From Deinococcus sedimenti (GTDB lineage Bacteria > Deinococcota > Deinococci > Deinococcales > Deinococcaceae), in assembly GCF_014648135.1 (NCBI RefSeq), contig NZ_BMQN01000013.1, positions 1-64,000 of the forward strand: a stretch of DNA of 64,000 bases. The letters are read 5' to 3'. Positions 1 through 9,371 of this stretch are shown here, piece after piece. The notes beneath the pieces are model-generated. The model saw only the letters and a list, made by a program, of their open reading frames with translations. It was not told the origin of the DNA and searched no databases. The position numbers and the translations under genes are program-made. How positions within the stretch are numbered: position 1 is the stretch's first letter; each line of letters starts with the position of its first letter.

Positions 1-26
1 TGTTCACTCATCTCTTCGCCTGTCAT
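1..26 (-). CDS. 5' end of a leftward gene, truncated by window edge
   Basis: An ATG on the minus strand at 26 opens a frame (MTGEEMSE) that runs off the left edge. It lies about 28 bases downstream of the best -35/-10 pair in this part of the window (54-82, minus strand). Only eight codons are visible, so no function can be given. The call rests on the promoter and start spacing alone. Confidence 0.35.
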
Positions 27-30
27 GCTT

Positions 31-82
<52 letters not shown>

Positions 83-127
83 CACCCCGCACCAGAGCCT
101 CACTTGAGAGTCCGCGAAACGCGCCTG

Positions 128-299
128 GGCAGTGGGTTGAGGGGAGTGGAAAGTGGGTGGCCCCAACACTGAGATCAGACCACTGGGACGCCGGACCGGA
201 ACGGACACCACCTCCGCCTCTCCTCTTCTCCCCTGCCCATCACGAAGGGCGAAGGCAGACCACCGAGCCCACTCCTCACTGCTTACTTCCCACTCCCCG
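128..299. repeat. Heptamer-periodic intergenic inverted repeat
   Basis: Two G-rich/C-rich arms, at about 128-160 and 268-299, are built from 7-bp units of the type CAGTGGG / GAGTGGA / AAGTGGG and their complements. They face each other across about 110 bp. This is one of six such structures in the window (see also 2860, 23645, 24611, 34808, 36748). It lies in the leader of the racemase gene and could form a hairpin in RNA. Confidence 0.5.
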
Positions 300-310
300 C
301 ATACTGGGTC

Positions 311-1416
<1,106 letters not shown>

Positions 1417-1420
<4 letters not shown>

Positions 1421-2250
1421 TCCGCGTGCCACTGGAGGGGCGGGCGTTCCCGCAGTGGAGTCCGCCGGGGTTCGTGATCCGCGAGGTGGTGGACCCGTGG
1501 GCGTTCCGGGCGCTGGAGGGGGTGCAGGTGGCCGCGTGGGGCTACGTGGACCGCGAGGTGACGCCGGGCACGCTGTTCCGGATCAGCGGCGTGACGGGCG
1601 GGATCGTGCTCGGCGCGTACCCGCGGGATCAGCCGGAGCAGCCTGTGGGGCTGGCGTTCGGCTTCCCGGCGCTGCGGGACGGGGGGATGTGGCATCACTC
1701 GCACCTGCTGGCGGTGGACCCGGCGTGTCGGGGGTCGGGGCTGGCGGTAGCGCTGAAGGACGTGCAGCGGCGGCTGGCGCTGGAGCAGGGCCTGACCCGC
1801 ATGACGTGGACCTTCGACCCGCTGGTGACCCGGAATGCCCGCCTGAACCTGGGGAAGCTGGGGGCGGCCGCGCGGACGTACCTGCCGGACTGGTACGCGC
1901 TGGAGGAGGACCGTGCCGGGGCGTTTCCGGCGGACCGCCTGCTGATCGAGTGGGATCTGGCGCGCGGCCCAGTGGAACGCCCGGCCCCGCGACCGGAGGG
2001 CCTGCGTGTGCTGGAGGCGCGGGGGGACGCGCCGGGCGCCCCTCTGCCCCTGGAGGGCGAGGTCCTGCTGACCCCGACGCTGCTGGCGGAGGTGCCGCTG
2101 CGAGTGGACGTCCTGCCGGAGCCGGTGCGGCGGGCGTGGCGGCTGGCGCTGCGGGAGGTGCTGGGCGGGGCGCTGGCGCGGGGGTTCGTGGTGGTGGATC
2201 TGGCGCGCGAGAGGGAGCGGGCCTTTTACGTGCTGCGCCGGGAGGGTTGA
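1417..2250 (+). CDS. COG3375-like GNAT acetyltransferase
   Basis: 277-aa protein of the GNAT superfamily resembling the COG3375 group (predicted acetyltransferases that travel with N-acylamino acid racemases). The GTG at 1417 overlaps the racemase stop (GTGA), with an AGGAGGAG ribosome site at 1401-1408 inside the racemase gene, so the two are translationally coupled. The acetyl-CoA-binding segment is around [16 protein letters not shown] (about residue 105-120). Inference: it makes or recycles the N-acyl amino acids on which the racemase acts; the acyl donor and acceptor cannot be read from the sequence. Confidence 0.8.
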
Positions 2251-2280
2251 GCGGCCACTGTTCAGAACCCCCAGGCCATG

Positions 2281-2297
2281 TTATGTTATTTACATAA
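2281..2297 (+). promoter_or_regulatory. Radiation/desiccation response motif (RDRM), DdrO operator
   Basis: TTATGTTATTTACATAA differs from the published Deinococcus RDRM consensus (TTATGTCATTGACATAA) at two central positions and keeps both palindromic arms. In Deinococcus these sites are bound by the repressor DdrO, which the PprI/IrrE protease cleaves after DNA damage. The site abuts the ribosome-binding sequence AAGGAGGT, so the repressor would sit over the very start of the transcript. Confidence 0.93.
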
Positions 2298-2306
2298 GGA
2301 GGTCAG

Positions 2307-2858
2307 ATGTTACATATTGAATTCACCACCGACCTGGGCGCCAAAGTCACCGTGGACGTCGAAAACGCCTCAGCGCTCCTCGACACCCAGCGGCAGTACG
2401 GCCGCCTCGGCTGGACCAGCGGCGAAATCCCCAGCGGCGGCTACCAGTTCCCGCTGGAGAACGAACCCGACTTCGACTGGCACCTCATCGGCGCCCGAAA
2501 GTGGACCAGCCCCGACGGCGAGGAACTCGTCATCCACAAGGGCCACGCCTACCGTCGCCGCGAACTCGAAGCGGTGGACAGCCGCAAGATGAAACTCCCC
2601 GCCGCCGTCAAATACTCCCGCGGCGCGAAGAGTACCGACCCCGAACACGTCCGCGAAAAGAGCGACGGTGAATTCGAGTACGTGACCCTCGCCATCTTCC
2701 GCGGCGGCCGCCGCCAGGACCGCTACGCCACCCCAGGCGCCCGCCCCGGCACGCCCACGCAGGCCCCCGCCCAGGCCGCGCGCCCCGCGCCCACCCGTCC
2801 GGCCCCCACGCAGGCCCGCCCCGCCCCGACCCGCGCAGACGACGAACCGCCGTTCTGA
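2307..2858 (+). CDS. ddrB: DdrB, DNA damage response single-strand DNA-binding protein
   Basis: 183 aa, essentially the family length (about 184). The first ~140 residues are the conserved DdrB core (LGWTSGEIPSGGYQFP, HAYRRRELEAVDSRK, AIFRGG). A Pro/Ala/Thr/Gln-rich linker follows and ends in an acidic DDEPPF tip, like the partner-recruiting tail of SSB. DdrB binds and anneals single-stranded DNA as a pentamer and acts in early single-strand annealing of shattered chromosomes in Deinococcus. Start ATG is 4 bases after an excellent AAGGAGGT ribosome site; the RDRM operator lies immediately upstream. The gene is monocistronic, followed by a hairpin terminator at 2907. Confidence 0.97.
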   Translation: MLHIEFTTDLGAKVTVDVENASALLDTQRQYGRLGWTSGEIPSGGYQFPLENEPDFDWHLIGARKWTSPDGEELVIHKGHAYRRRELEAVDSRKMKLPAAVKYSRGAKSTDPEHVREKSDGEFEYVTLAIFRGGRRQDRYATPGARPGTPTQAPAQAARPAPTRPAPTQARPAPTRADDEPPF

Positions 2859-2859
2859 A

Positions 2860-2972
2860 GAGGTTGTGGGTCGTGGGCTGTGGGGTGTAGGAACACCACA
2901 GGAAAAGGGCACCCCGAACTGGCGGTGCCCTGCGTTCTTTTCCCACTCCCTACTGCCCACTTCCCACTGCCC
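2860..2972. repeat. Heptamer-periodic inverted repeat between convergent genes
   Basis: The left arm (2860-2891) reads in 7-bp steps of the type GTTGTGG GTCGTGG GCTGTGG. The right arm (2940-2972) has complementary steps such as CCCACTC CCTACTG CCCACTT. A bidirectional terminator hairpin (2907-2930) sits in the loop. Same structural class as 128-299 and 34808-34877. Confidence 0.55.
2907..2930. terminator. Terminator between ddrB and the NTP-PPase gene
   Basis: GGGCACC (2907-2913) pairs with GGTGCCC (2924-2930). A T-rich tract (TTCTTTT) follows on the plus strand and AAAA precedes on the left, so it can serve ddrB (+) and the convergent gene (-). Confidence 0.65.
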
Positions 2973-3387
2973 GTTCAATCACCGAGCGCACGTCGGCGGG
3001 CTGCCAGCCTTCGGGTTTGAGGATCTTCCCGTCGGCGCGGCGCGGGCCGCTGGCCTTGGTCAGGTTCGCGCGGTGGACCTCGGCGAACACGGCGTCGGCA
3101 TCCAGGCCCAGGCGGTCGAAGGCGCCGTAGGTGACGTACAGCAGGTCGGCCAGTTCATGCGCCAGGGCGGTCAGGTCGCCAGGAGCCAGGGTCTCCCCGG
3201 CGTCCAGTCGGGCGGCGAGGACCTGGAATTCGGCGTCCACCTCGGCCGCCTCCTCCTGGATGAGGGTGCGGCGCAGCGTCAGCAGGGCGCGGTCGGGGGG
3301 CGTGGGGGTGTCGCGGCGGTCCTCGCCGATGGCGTCGTGGAAGTCACGCAGGTGGCGGGCATTCGTCTTGGGGGCCTGACGGGTCAT
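2950..3387 (-). CDS. MazG-like all-alpha NTP pyrophosphohydrolase (DR2231 type)
   Basis: 145 aa. The metal-binding signature Glu46-Glu49 (EEAAEV) and Glu78-Asp81 (HELADLLYVTYGAFDRLGLD) matches the spacing in D. radiodurans DR2231, a dimeric all-alpha NTP-PPase with dUTPase-like activity. It would hydrolyse dUTP or modified NTPs to monophosphate and pyrophosphate and so clean the nucleotide pool. It is preceded at 9 bp by the secreted-protein gene (3397-3813), probably one transcript, and converges on ddrB. The last residues overlap the heptamer repeat arm. Confidence 0.85.
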   Translation of the reverse strand: MTRQAPKTNARHLRDFHDAIGEDRRDTPTPPDRALLTLRRTLIQEEAAEVDAEFQVLAARLDAGETLAPGDLTALAHELADLLYVTYGAFDRLGLDADAVFAEVHRANLTKASGPRRADGKILKPEGWQPADVRSVIERAVGSGQ

Positions 3388-3396
3388 CCGGCCATG

Positions 3397-3813
3397 CTAG
3401 CGGCCCGGCCACAGGAAGCGGCTGCCTCCGAGGTCCGCGTCGGTGACGGTCACGCGGGTGAAGCGGCCGACTGGCCGGGGCACAGTGAGATTCAGCTCCA
3501 CGCGGCGGCACACGCGTTCCCGCAAGCCGCACACGAACAGCGGGCCGCGCAGCCGCCACTCGCCGGCCGCCGGAGCGGGCACCGTCAGCCGGACCGGCAA
3601 CAGCAGCCCGAAGGACTCCGGGTGCGTGAGGCTGACCGGGCCGCCCAGCCGCACGGGCAGGGGCGCGCGGCCCGGGACGTGCAGGGCCAGGGTGCTGGGC
3701 GCCTCCCGGTTCACGAGCAGGCCGCGCAGATCGAAGCGGACCTCCACGGTCACGGGCGCCGCGCCCGCCACCCCTGCCAGGGCGGTGAGGATCAGGGGCA
3801 GCATCACGCGCAT
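3397..3813 (-). CDS. Small secreted protein, function unknown
   Basis: 138 aa from the ATG at 3813, chosen because it begins a clean signal peptide (MRVMLPLILTALAGVAGAAP). The mature part is a predicted beta-rich domain of about 118 residues with two cysteines close together (FVCGLRERVC), which could form a disulfide. I do not recognise the family. It lies 9 bp upstream of the NTP-PPase gene on the same strand. A large hairpin (3855-3896) and a structured segment lie upstream. Confidence 0.65.
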   Translation of the reverse strand: MRVMLPLILTALAGVAGAAPVTVEVRFDLRGLLVNREAPSTLALHVPGRAPLPVRLGGPVSLTHPESFGLLLPVRLTVPAPAAGEWRLRGPLFVCGLRERVCRRVELNLTVPRPVGRFTRVTVTDADLGGSRFLWPGR

Positions 3814-3854
3814 GCCTGTCAGGGTAGACGGGCCGCCGCGCACAGATTGTAGCC

Positions 3855-3896
3855 ACGACCCGCCCCGCCCCGGAGGTGAGGTCCGGGGCGGGTCGT
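3855..3896. terminator. Large GC hairpin upstream of the secreted-protein gene
   Basis: ACGACCCGCCCC...CCGGA pairs with TCCGGGGCGGGTCGT, with a 5-nt bulge in one arm. There is no T-run on either side, so termination is plausible rather than certain. On the minus strand it would end transcripts from the structured segment at 3937-4075 or from the phosphoesterase gene. Confidence 0.45.
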
Positions 3897-3936
3897 GTGT
3901 GGTGCCGTTGGATCAGGTTGCGGGCCTTGCACCCGC

Positions 3937-4075
3937 GGCGCGCTGACCGTGTGGTCCGCGACCTGCTCGCGCGCCCGTTGGTGAAGAGGTGGGCGTCTCC
4001 CTCTTGGCCCCTCGCCCCCGTGGGGACGACCTCACCAGGCCGAGGCGAAGTATGCCGCGCCAGTGTCAGCGCTGC
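3937..4075. ncRNA. Candidate structured RNA, strand uncertain
   Basis: A closing helix (GCGCTGAC 3940-3947 with GTCAGCGC 4065-4072) brackets a wide internal bubble. The bubble leads to a long inner hairpin at 3979-4037: TGGT/ACCA, GAGGT/ACCTC and CGTCTCC/GGGGACG, 16 pairs in all. No protein-like frame covers it. A closing stem, large bubble and apical hairpin resemble 6S RNA, but I see no conserved 6S sequence I can name. The terminator-like hairpin at 3855-3896 slightly favours the minus strand. It occupies the 3814-4154 gap, which otherwise holds no gene. It is not tmRNA, SRP RNA or a tRNA by sequence. Confidence 0.4.
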
Positions 4076-4154
4076 ATGTGCCGGATCTACAGGTGGCCTT
4101 AAGCGAAATGGCGCAGTGGGAACACTGTTCTAGACGTCACAAAGCAGCGTGGGC

Positions 4155-4802
4155 CTACAGTTCCACGACGTGGTATCCGTACGCGTTGATGACCCGCGCG
4201 CCGCTCTCGGGGTCCAGGTACTCCAGTTTCTTCCCCTCGTACTCGTGGATGTGCCCGTGCACGACCAGCCTGGGCTGGCGGCGGGCCATGAACGCGCTGA
4301 TGTCCGGGCAGCCCCGGTGCGCGTAGTCGCTCCCGGCGTGCGGGCCGGTGGGGGGCGCGTGCGTCAGCAGGACGTCCACGCCGCGCCGCGCCTGCCACGC
4401 CAGCCGCCCCAGTCCCCAGCGGGCCTGCGTGGGCGTGTACTGCCCCTCGCCATCCGTGCGGTAGCGGGGTACGCCGCCCCACCCAGCGATCCGCAGGCCC
4501 GCCTCCTCGATCACGCGGCCATGCGCGGCAATCACGCCGCGCGGGGGAATCCGGCCGTCGCCCTCGTTCACGTACTCGTTCTCGTGGTTGCCGTGCACGT
4601 AGATGATCGGCACGGTGAGTTTCGTCGCCAGGAACTCCAGGTAGTAGCCGGGCAGGTCCCCGGCGGCCAGCACGGCGTCCACCGCGGGCACGCCCTGCGG
4701 GAACGCGGAGCGGTACACGAACGGGTGGACGTGATCCGCCAGCACCATGACGCGCTTCCCCAGCGGGGCGCGGGACAGGGGGGGCAGGGCGGGCGGCGTC
4801 AT
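4155..4802 (-). CDS. Calcineurin-like metallophosphoesterase
   Basis: 215 aa with the full set of metallophosphoesterase motifs: D-x-H (ADHVHP, near 22), GD (AAGDLP), GNHE (YVHGNHENEY), H (LLTHAPP) and GHxH (VVHGHIHEYEG). The last two are near residues 145 and 180. The short single-domain form resembles predicted phosphodiesterases/phosphatases. Substrate unknown. It stands alone on the minus strand between the structured segment and a repeat-containing gap. Confidence 0.85.
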   Translation of the reverse strand: MTPPALPPLSRAPLGKRVMVLADHVHPFVYRSAFPQGVPAVDAVLAAGDLPGYYLEFLATKLTVPIIYVHGNHENEYVNEGDGRIPPRGVIAAHGRVIEEAGLRIAGWGGVPRYRTDGEGQYTPTQARWGLGRLAWQARRGVDVLLTHAPPTGPHAGSDYAHRGCPDISAFMARRQPRLVVHGHIHEYEGKKLEYLDPESGARVINAYGYHVVEL

Positions 4803-4910
4803 GGTCAGGGTGGGGGTGGTCCGAGTCGGCCGGACCGGGGGGACTGCAAGTGATGGACGAGTGTACCCCCGCGCGGCACTCCGGGGAGAGGGGTCGCTAG
4901 AGCAGGTCTC

Positions 4911-5010
4911 CGAATTCCGGCATCAGAACCACAGATTTCTGATGCCTCCATTCTCCGTCCTGCTCAGCCAAATTCACTCGCTCCACTCGGCTATAAAGAA
5001 CCCATCTTTA
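4911..5010. repeat. Partial copy of the dispersed MITE-like element
   Basis: Contains a perfect 10-bp inverted repeat (GGCATCAGAA 4919-4928, TTCTGATGCC 4937-4946). The tract CTGCTCAGC..ATTCACTCG..CTCGG matches the end of the copy at 40532-40640. The DNA is visibly more A/T-rich than the surroundings. It fills the gap before the GNAT gene; no gene is seen in 4803-5034. Confidence 0.5.
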
Positions 5011-5034
5011 TGGCAAATGCTCTAGCGTGCGGGC

Positions 5035-5595
5035 GTGCCGGTCCTCCAGACGCCCCGCCTGCTGCTGCTGCCCCTGTCCCGCGCGGTGATCACGCGCCGC
5101 CTGGAGTCCGACGCGTTCACGCTGCCCCTGCCCGGTCCGGACGGGCCTCTGGACGTGCGGTTCGGGCCGGAGTGGCCGGGCGATCCGCTCCCCGTCTTTC
5201 CGGGGATGCTGGCGGCACTGACCGGAGATGAATCGGAGGTCGCGGGGTCGTTCATCGCCGTGCGCCGGGACACCGGGGAGGCGGTCGGGATGCTGGGAAC
5301 GAAAGGGCCGCCATCGCCGGAGGGGGCGCAGGAGATCGGGAACGGCTTCAACCCGGCGGTGTGGGGCCAGGGCCTCGCCACCGAGGGGGTGGGCGCGCTC
5401 GTGACGCATCTGCACGCGCAGGACGTGCGGGTCGTGACCGCCGAGACCGCCGTGGGCAATCCGGCCAGCGCGCGGGTCCTGTCGAAGCTGGGTTTCCGGC
5501 AGTTGGGCCGCGGGCACAGCGACGTGGATGGCCCGCTGATCCTGTGGGCGCACGTCGCCATCTCAGCAGCACCGCATGACCACCGCCCGGCATGA
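5035..5595 (+). CDS. RimJ/RimL-type GNAT acetyltransferase
   Basis: 186 aa, beginning MPVLQTPRLLLLPLS, the N-terminus typical of the RimJ/RimL-like GNAT clade. The acetyl-CoA loop is at about GQGLATEGV (112-120), followed by the NPASARVLSKLGF motif that marks this subfamily. Members acetylate protein N-termini, antibiotics or small amines; the substrate here is not predictable. The GTG at 5035 is the only start that keeps the full N-terminal strand. Confidence 0.8.
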   Translation: MPVLQTPRLLLLPLSRAVITRRLESDAFTLPLPGPDGPLDVRFGPEWPGDPLPVFPGMLAALTGDESEVAGSFIAVRRDTGEAVGMLGTKGPPSPEGAQEIGNGFNPAVWGQGLATEGVGALVTHLHAQDVRVVTAETAVGNPASARVLSKLGFRQLGRGHSDVDGPLILWAHVAISAAPHDHRPA

Positions 5596-5696
5596 ATATG
5601 CAGCTGAATACTCAGGGCGTCTCATCTGGACGCGCCGCGCGGAAATAATGTTGCAGGCGTGAGGCATACCGCCCCGGACCCCTTAGGCTGGAGTGC

Positions 5697-6596
5697 ATGA
5701 ACCTCTCGATCCTGGGTATCCCGATGGACCTCGGCGCGGGCCGCCGGGGCGTGGACATGGGCCCGTCCGCGCTGCGCAACGCTCACCTGACCCGCGCGCT
5801 GCGCGACCTCGGCCACAGCGTCACCGACCTGGGCGACGTGCGCGTGGACTTGCCCGAGAGCGTCGACAAACTGGCAGAGGGGGGCATGGTGTTCCTGGAG
5901 TCCATCCTGGACGCCTGCCAGGGCACCCGCGACCGCCTCGCGGCGCTGCCCGCGGACACCTTCCCGCTGACGATCGGCGGGGATCACAGCGTTAGCATGG
6001 GCACCGTGACGGGCAACGCGCTGCGCGGCACCCCGTCGGGCGCGCGGATGGGCCTGATCTGGGTGGACGCGCACACCGACTACAACACGCCGGGCAGCAG
6101 CCCCAGCGGCAACATTCACGGCATGCCGGTCGCGCACCTGACCGGGCTGGGCGACCCGCGCCTGACCGGGCTGGGCGGCGGCTGGCACGTCCGCCCCGAG
6201 GACATCGTCATGATCGGCATCCGCAGCGTGGACCCCCATGAACGCGACCTGCTGCGCGAGGCGGGCATCAAGGCGTACACCATGAAGGACGTGGACCAGC
6301 TGGGCATCACCCGCATCCACGAGGAGACGCTGGAGCGCCTGAGCGGCACGGAGCGGCTGCACGTGTCCTTCGACGCGGACGCGCTGGACCCCAGCGTGTG
6401 CCCCGGCGTGGGCACGCCCGTCCCCGGCGGCCTGACGTACCGCGAGGGCCACCTGCTGATGGAACTGCTGTCCGAGTCGGGCCGCGTGACGAGCATGGAC
6501 ATCGTGGAGGTCAACCCGATCCTGGATACCCGCAACCAGACGGCGGAGGTCATGGTGGGCATGGCCGCCAGCCTGCTCGGGCAGCGCATCCTCTGA
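5697..6596 (+). CDS. rocF: Arginase
   Basis: 299 aa ureohydrolase, close to the bacterial arginase length. Binuclear manganese ligands are all present: His97 (GGDH), Asp124/His126/Asp128 (VDAHTD) and Asp226/Asp228 (SFDADALDP). The SPSGNIHGMP and EVNP motifs typical of arginase rather than agmatinase are also present. It converts arginine to ornithine and urea. It appears monocistronic with a terminator at 6619. Two direct TGAATA hexamers at 5591-5611 resemble arginine-repressor half-sites, but this is weak evidence. Confidence 0.95.
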   Translation: MNLSILGIPMDLGAGRRGVDMGPSALRNAHLTRALRDLGHSVTDLGDVRVDLPESVDKLAEGGMVFLESILDACQGTRDRLAALPADTFPLTIGGDHSVSMGTVTGNALRGTPSGARMGLIWVDAHTDYNTPGSSPSGNIHGMPVAHLTGLGDPRLTGLGGGWHVRPEDIVMIGIRSVDPHERDLLREAGIKAYTMKDVDQLGITRIHEETLERLSGTERLHVSFDADALDPSVCPGVGTPVPGGLTYREGHLLMELLSESGRVTSMDIVEVNPILDTRNQTAEVMVGMAASLLGQRIL

Positions 6597-6618
6597 TCCT
6601 CTCCCCTATCCGGCCCCT

Positions 6619-6643
6619 GCCCCGCCCCGCGCGCGGCGGGGGC
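6619..6643 (+). terminator. Rho-independent terminator after arginase
   Basis: GCCCCGCC pairs with GGCGGGGGC around a short CG-rich loop, followed by TTTGTG. Confidence 0.7.
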
Positions 6644-6695
6644 TTTGTGCATCGGCTCTCGACGGCCCCCCGCGTGGCGTGACATCCTGCGCGTC

Positions 6696-7565
6696 ATGGT
6701 TGTCCTGCCCATCCGTTTCGAGCGCAGTCCCCGCCTGCACCCCATGCTGAGCGAGGTCGCGCACCCGGTGGGCACCCGCGTGGTCGTGCAGGGCAAGCGC
6801 GGCCCCGAGGTCGCCACCGTGCGCGGCGATCCCACGCCCCCCCAGTCGCAGGAGCGCTACGGCGCGGTCCTGCGCGCCGCGAGCCCCGAGGATGTGAGCC
6901 GCTGGGAGGACCTGCACCGCACCGGTGAGGACCTGAAGTGGCTGCTGCGCGCCCGCGCCCGGCAGCGCAACCTCCCGGTGAAGGTCGTGGCGGTCGAGTT
7001 CACGCTCGACGAGAGCCTCGTGACCGTCAGTTACAGCGCGGAGGAACGCATCGAACTGACCGGATTGATCAGCGAGCTGCGCGGGCACACGCGGGCGCGG
7101 GTGAACTTCGCGGCGGTCGGCCCGCGCGAGCAGGCGCAGATGATCGGCACGCTGGGCGCGTGCGGGCGGGAGAACTGCTCCTCGACGCACCTGCAGGACT
7201 TCGCGCCGGTCAGTATCCGCATGGCGCGCGACCAGCAGCTGCCCCTGAACCCGGAGAAACTGTCCGGGCCGTGCGGGCGACTGCTGTGCTGCCTGCAGTT
7301 CGAGCACACCCAGTACCTGGATCTGCTGAAGGACCTGCCGCGCAAGAACGCCCGCGTGTGCCACGAGGGCAGCGGCGCGTGCGGGAAGGTCACGAAACTG
7401 CACCCGCTGGCCGGAACGGTGGACGTCACGACCGATCAGGGCGTCCTGACCGACGTGCCCGCCGCCGAACTGCGCCGCCTGACGGACGCGGAGATCAAGG
7501 CCCTGCCCGAGAGCGGGCGGAGCGGGCCGCGTCCCGGGAAACCCGGCCGGGCAGCGCGGGAGTAA
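6696..7565 (+). CDS. ricT: PSP1/RicT family protein
   Basis: 289 aa from the ATG at 6696; the upstream in-frame ATG is poorly conserved in character. PSP1 C-terminal domain with a cysteine-rich cluster: CGRENCSS, then [11 protein letters not shown] and a later [11 protein letters not shown]. In Bacillus, RicT (YaaT) joins RicA and RicF in an Fe-S-containing complex that stimulates RNase Y mRNA processing and affects development. The Deinococcus role is inferred. The gene ends 35 bp before the M3 peptidase start and probably shares its transcript. Confidence 0.85.
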   Translation: MVVLPIRFERSPRLHPMLSEVAHPVGTRVVVQGKRGPEVATVRGDPTPPQSQERYGAVLRAASPEDVSRWEDLHRTGEDLKWLLRARARQRNLPVKVVAVEFTLDESLVTVSYSAEERIELTGLISELRGHTRARVNFAAVGPREQAQMIGTLGACGRENCSSTHLQDFAPVSIRMARDQQLPLNPEKLSGPCGRLLCCLQFEHTQYLDLLKDLPRKNARVCHEGSGACGKVTKLHPLAGTVDVTTDQGVLTDVPAAELRRLTDAEIKALPESGRSGPRPGKPGRAARE

Positions 7566-7600
7566 CGGCGAGCCGCACGGGTGACGCTACACTCGCGGGG

Positions 7601-9316
7601 ATGACCGCCACAGACCTGAGTGCCGTTGAAGCCACCCTGGCCGTCCCGGACGCCCTGACCCGCTGGGACGCGTACGCGCCGCGCGTGCAGGCGCTGCTGG
7701 ACGCCCCGCTGAGTGCGGCGGACGTTCCCGCGTGGCTGCGCGCGTGGAGTGACCTGAGCGGCGAACTGTACAGCGTCGCGGCGAAACTCGCGACCCACGC
7801 GGACCTGCACACCGATCAGCCGCCCGTGCAGGAGCGCTACCAGACGTTCACGGGGACCGTGATGCCCGAGGCGGCGCGGGCCGAGCAGGCGCTGAAGCAG
7901 AAGCTGCTGGCCGTGCCGGACTACGTGCCGGACGCGGAGTTCGCGCTGGCGTACCGGCGCATGCGCGACGAGGCGGCGCTGTACCGCGAGGCGAACGTGG
8001 CGCTGGAGGTCACGCACGAGGAGCAGAAGAACCGCTACTCGGTCCTCACCGGGAACCAGAAGGTCACGCTGAGCGGCGAGACGCTGACCATCCCGCAGGC
8101 CAAGCAGCGGCTGGACACCCCGGACCGCGCGGGGCGCGAGGCGGCGTGGCGCGCCCTGACCGACAGCAACCTGAGCGTGGCGGCGGACCTGGACGGCGTG
8201 ATGCGCGACCTGCTCGGCACCCGCTGGCAGCTGGCCCGCAACGCGGACGAGGGGAACTTCCGTGACTACCAGTGGAAGGTCCTGGACCGCGTGGACTACG
8301 CCCCGGCGGACTGCGTGGCGTTCCACGAGGCGGTGCGGGACGAGGTCGTGCCCCTGACCGCGCAGCTGGCCGGGGACATCGCCGCGCAGCTGGGCCTGGA
8401 CTCGGTGCGGCCCTGGGATTACAACCGCAACAACCTCCTGGACCCGCAGGGCCGCGCGCCCCTGGCCCCCTTCCAGACGGGCGCGCAGCTGGAAGCCCTG
8501 ACGCAGGTGTCCTTCGACGCGCTGGACGCCGGGCTGGGCTACCGCTTCCGGCAGATGCGCGGCGGCGGCCTGCTGGACCTCGAATCCCGCCCAGGGAAGA
8601 TGACGCACGCGTACTGCCAGTACTTCCCCACGCACAACGAACCGTTCGTACTGATGAACGTGGTCGGCACCGCCGAGGACGTCCGCGTGCTGTTCCACGA
8701 GATGGGGCACGCCTTCCACGGCTTCTACAGCGGGGACGCGCAGCCCCTCGTGTGGAACCGCTGGAGTCCCATCGAGTTCGTGGAGATCCCCAGCATGGCC
8801 ATGGAATTCCTGACCCTGGACCACCTCGGCCACGCCTTCAGGCCCGAGGAACTGGGCCGCTACCGCCAGAAGCAGCTCGAAGGTGTGATCGCGTTCCTGC
8901 CGTGGGCGGCGCAGATGGACGCCTTCCAGCACTGGCTGTACGCCGAGGCCCCAGAGAACGTCAGCATCGAGGCGCTGGACGCCAAGTGGCTGGAACTGGA
9001 CCGCACCTTCCACCCGTTCGTGAACTGGGACGGCCTGGACGAACGCGCCCGTGCGAAGGGCTGGCAGTACTACCACGTGTTCCAGGTGCCCTTCTACTAC
9101 ATCGAGTACGCCATGTGTTACCTCGCGGCGACCGGCATCTGGCGCGCCGCGCAGGCGGACCCGGCGGGCGCGCTGGACCGTTACCGCGCCAGCCTGCGCC
9201 TGGGCAGCACCGTCAGCGTGCCCGAGCTGTACCGCGCGGCGGGCGTGGAGTTCCGCTTCGACCGTGAGTACATCCGGGGCCTGATGACGTTCCTGCGCGG
9301 GCAGATGCAGGCCTGA
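7601..9316 (+). CDS. pepF: M3 family oligoendopeptidase F-like metallopeptidase
   Basis: 571 aa from the ATG at 7601. Zinc-binding HEMGH at 366-370, with the third ligand Glu in the EIPSMAMEF segment about 25 residues on, and the downstream [12 protein letters not shown] segment typical of the PepF clade. Cytoplasmic; no signal peptide. It degrades short peptides. Downstream of ricT with a 35-bp gap, and closed by a strong bidirectional terminator at 9330. Confidence 0.93.
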   Translation: MTATDLSAVEATLAVPDALTRWDAYAPRVQALLDAPLSAADVPAWLRAWSDLSGELYSVAAKLATHADLHTDQPPVQERYQTFTGTVMPEAARAEQALKQKLLAVPDYVPDAEFALAYRRMRDEAALYREANVALEVTHEEQKNRYSVLTGNQKVTLSGETLTIPQAKQRLDTPDRAGREAAWRALTDSNLSVAADLDGVMRDLLGTRWQLARNADEGNFRDYQWKVLDRVDYAPADCVAFHEAVRDEVVPLTAQLAGDIAAQLGLDSVRPWDYNRNNLLDPQGRAPLAPFQTGAQLEALTQVSFDALDAGLGYRFRQMRGGGLLDLESRPGKMTHAYCQYFPTHNEPFVLMNVVGTAEDVRVLFHEMGHAFHGFYSGDAQPLVWNRWSPIEFVEIPSMAMEFLTLDHLGHAFRPEELGRYRQKQLEGVIAFLPWAAQMDAFQHWLYAEAPENVSIEALDAKWLELDRTFHPFVNWDGLDERARAKGWQYYHVFQVPFYYIEYAMCYLAATGIWRAAQADPAGALDRYRASLRLGSTVSVPELYRAAGVEFRFDREYIRGLMTFLRGQMQA

Positions 9317-9329
9317 AGGCAGCAGAAGA

Positions 9330-9360
9330 GGGGGCCGCACAGTCAATGTGCGGCACCCCC
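9330..9360. terminator. Bidirectional terminator between pepF and the PEGA protein gene
   Basis: GGGGGCCGCACA (9330-9341) pairs with TGTGCGGCACCCCC (9347-9360), with one bulged A. It lies between convergent genes. Confidence 0.7.
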
Positions 9361-9371
9361 TGTCGTGAGGA

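Noticed and set aside
3900..4140. SRP RNA, tmRNA or RNase P RNA at the structured segment
   Set aside because: No GGAAG tetraloop/AGCAG of SRP, no tRNA-like ends of tmRNA and no P4 core of RNase P could be found. Only a generic candidate is reported.
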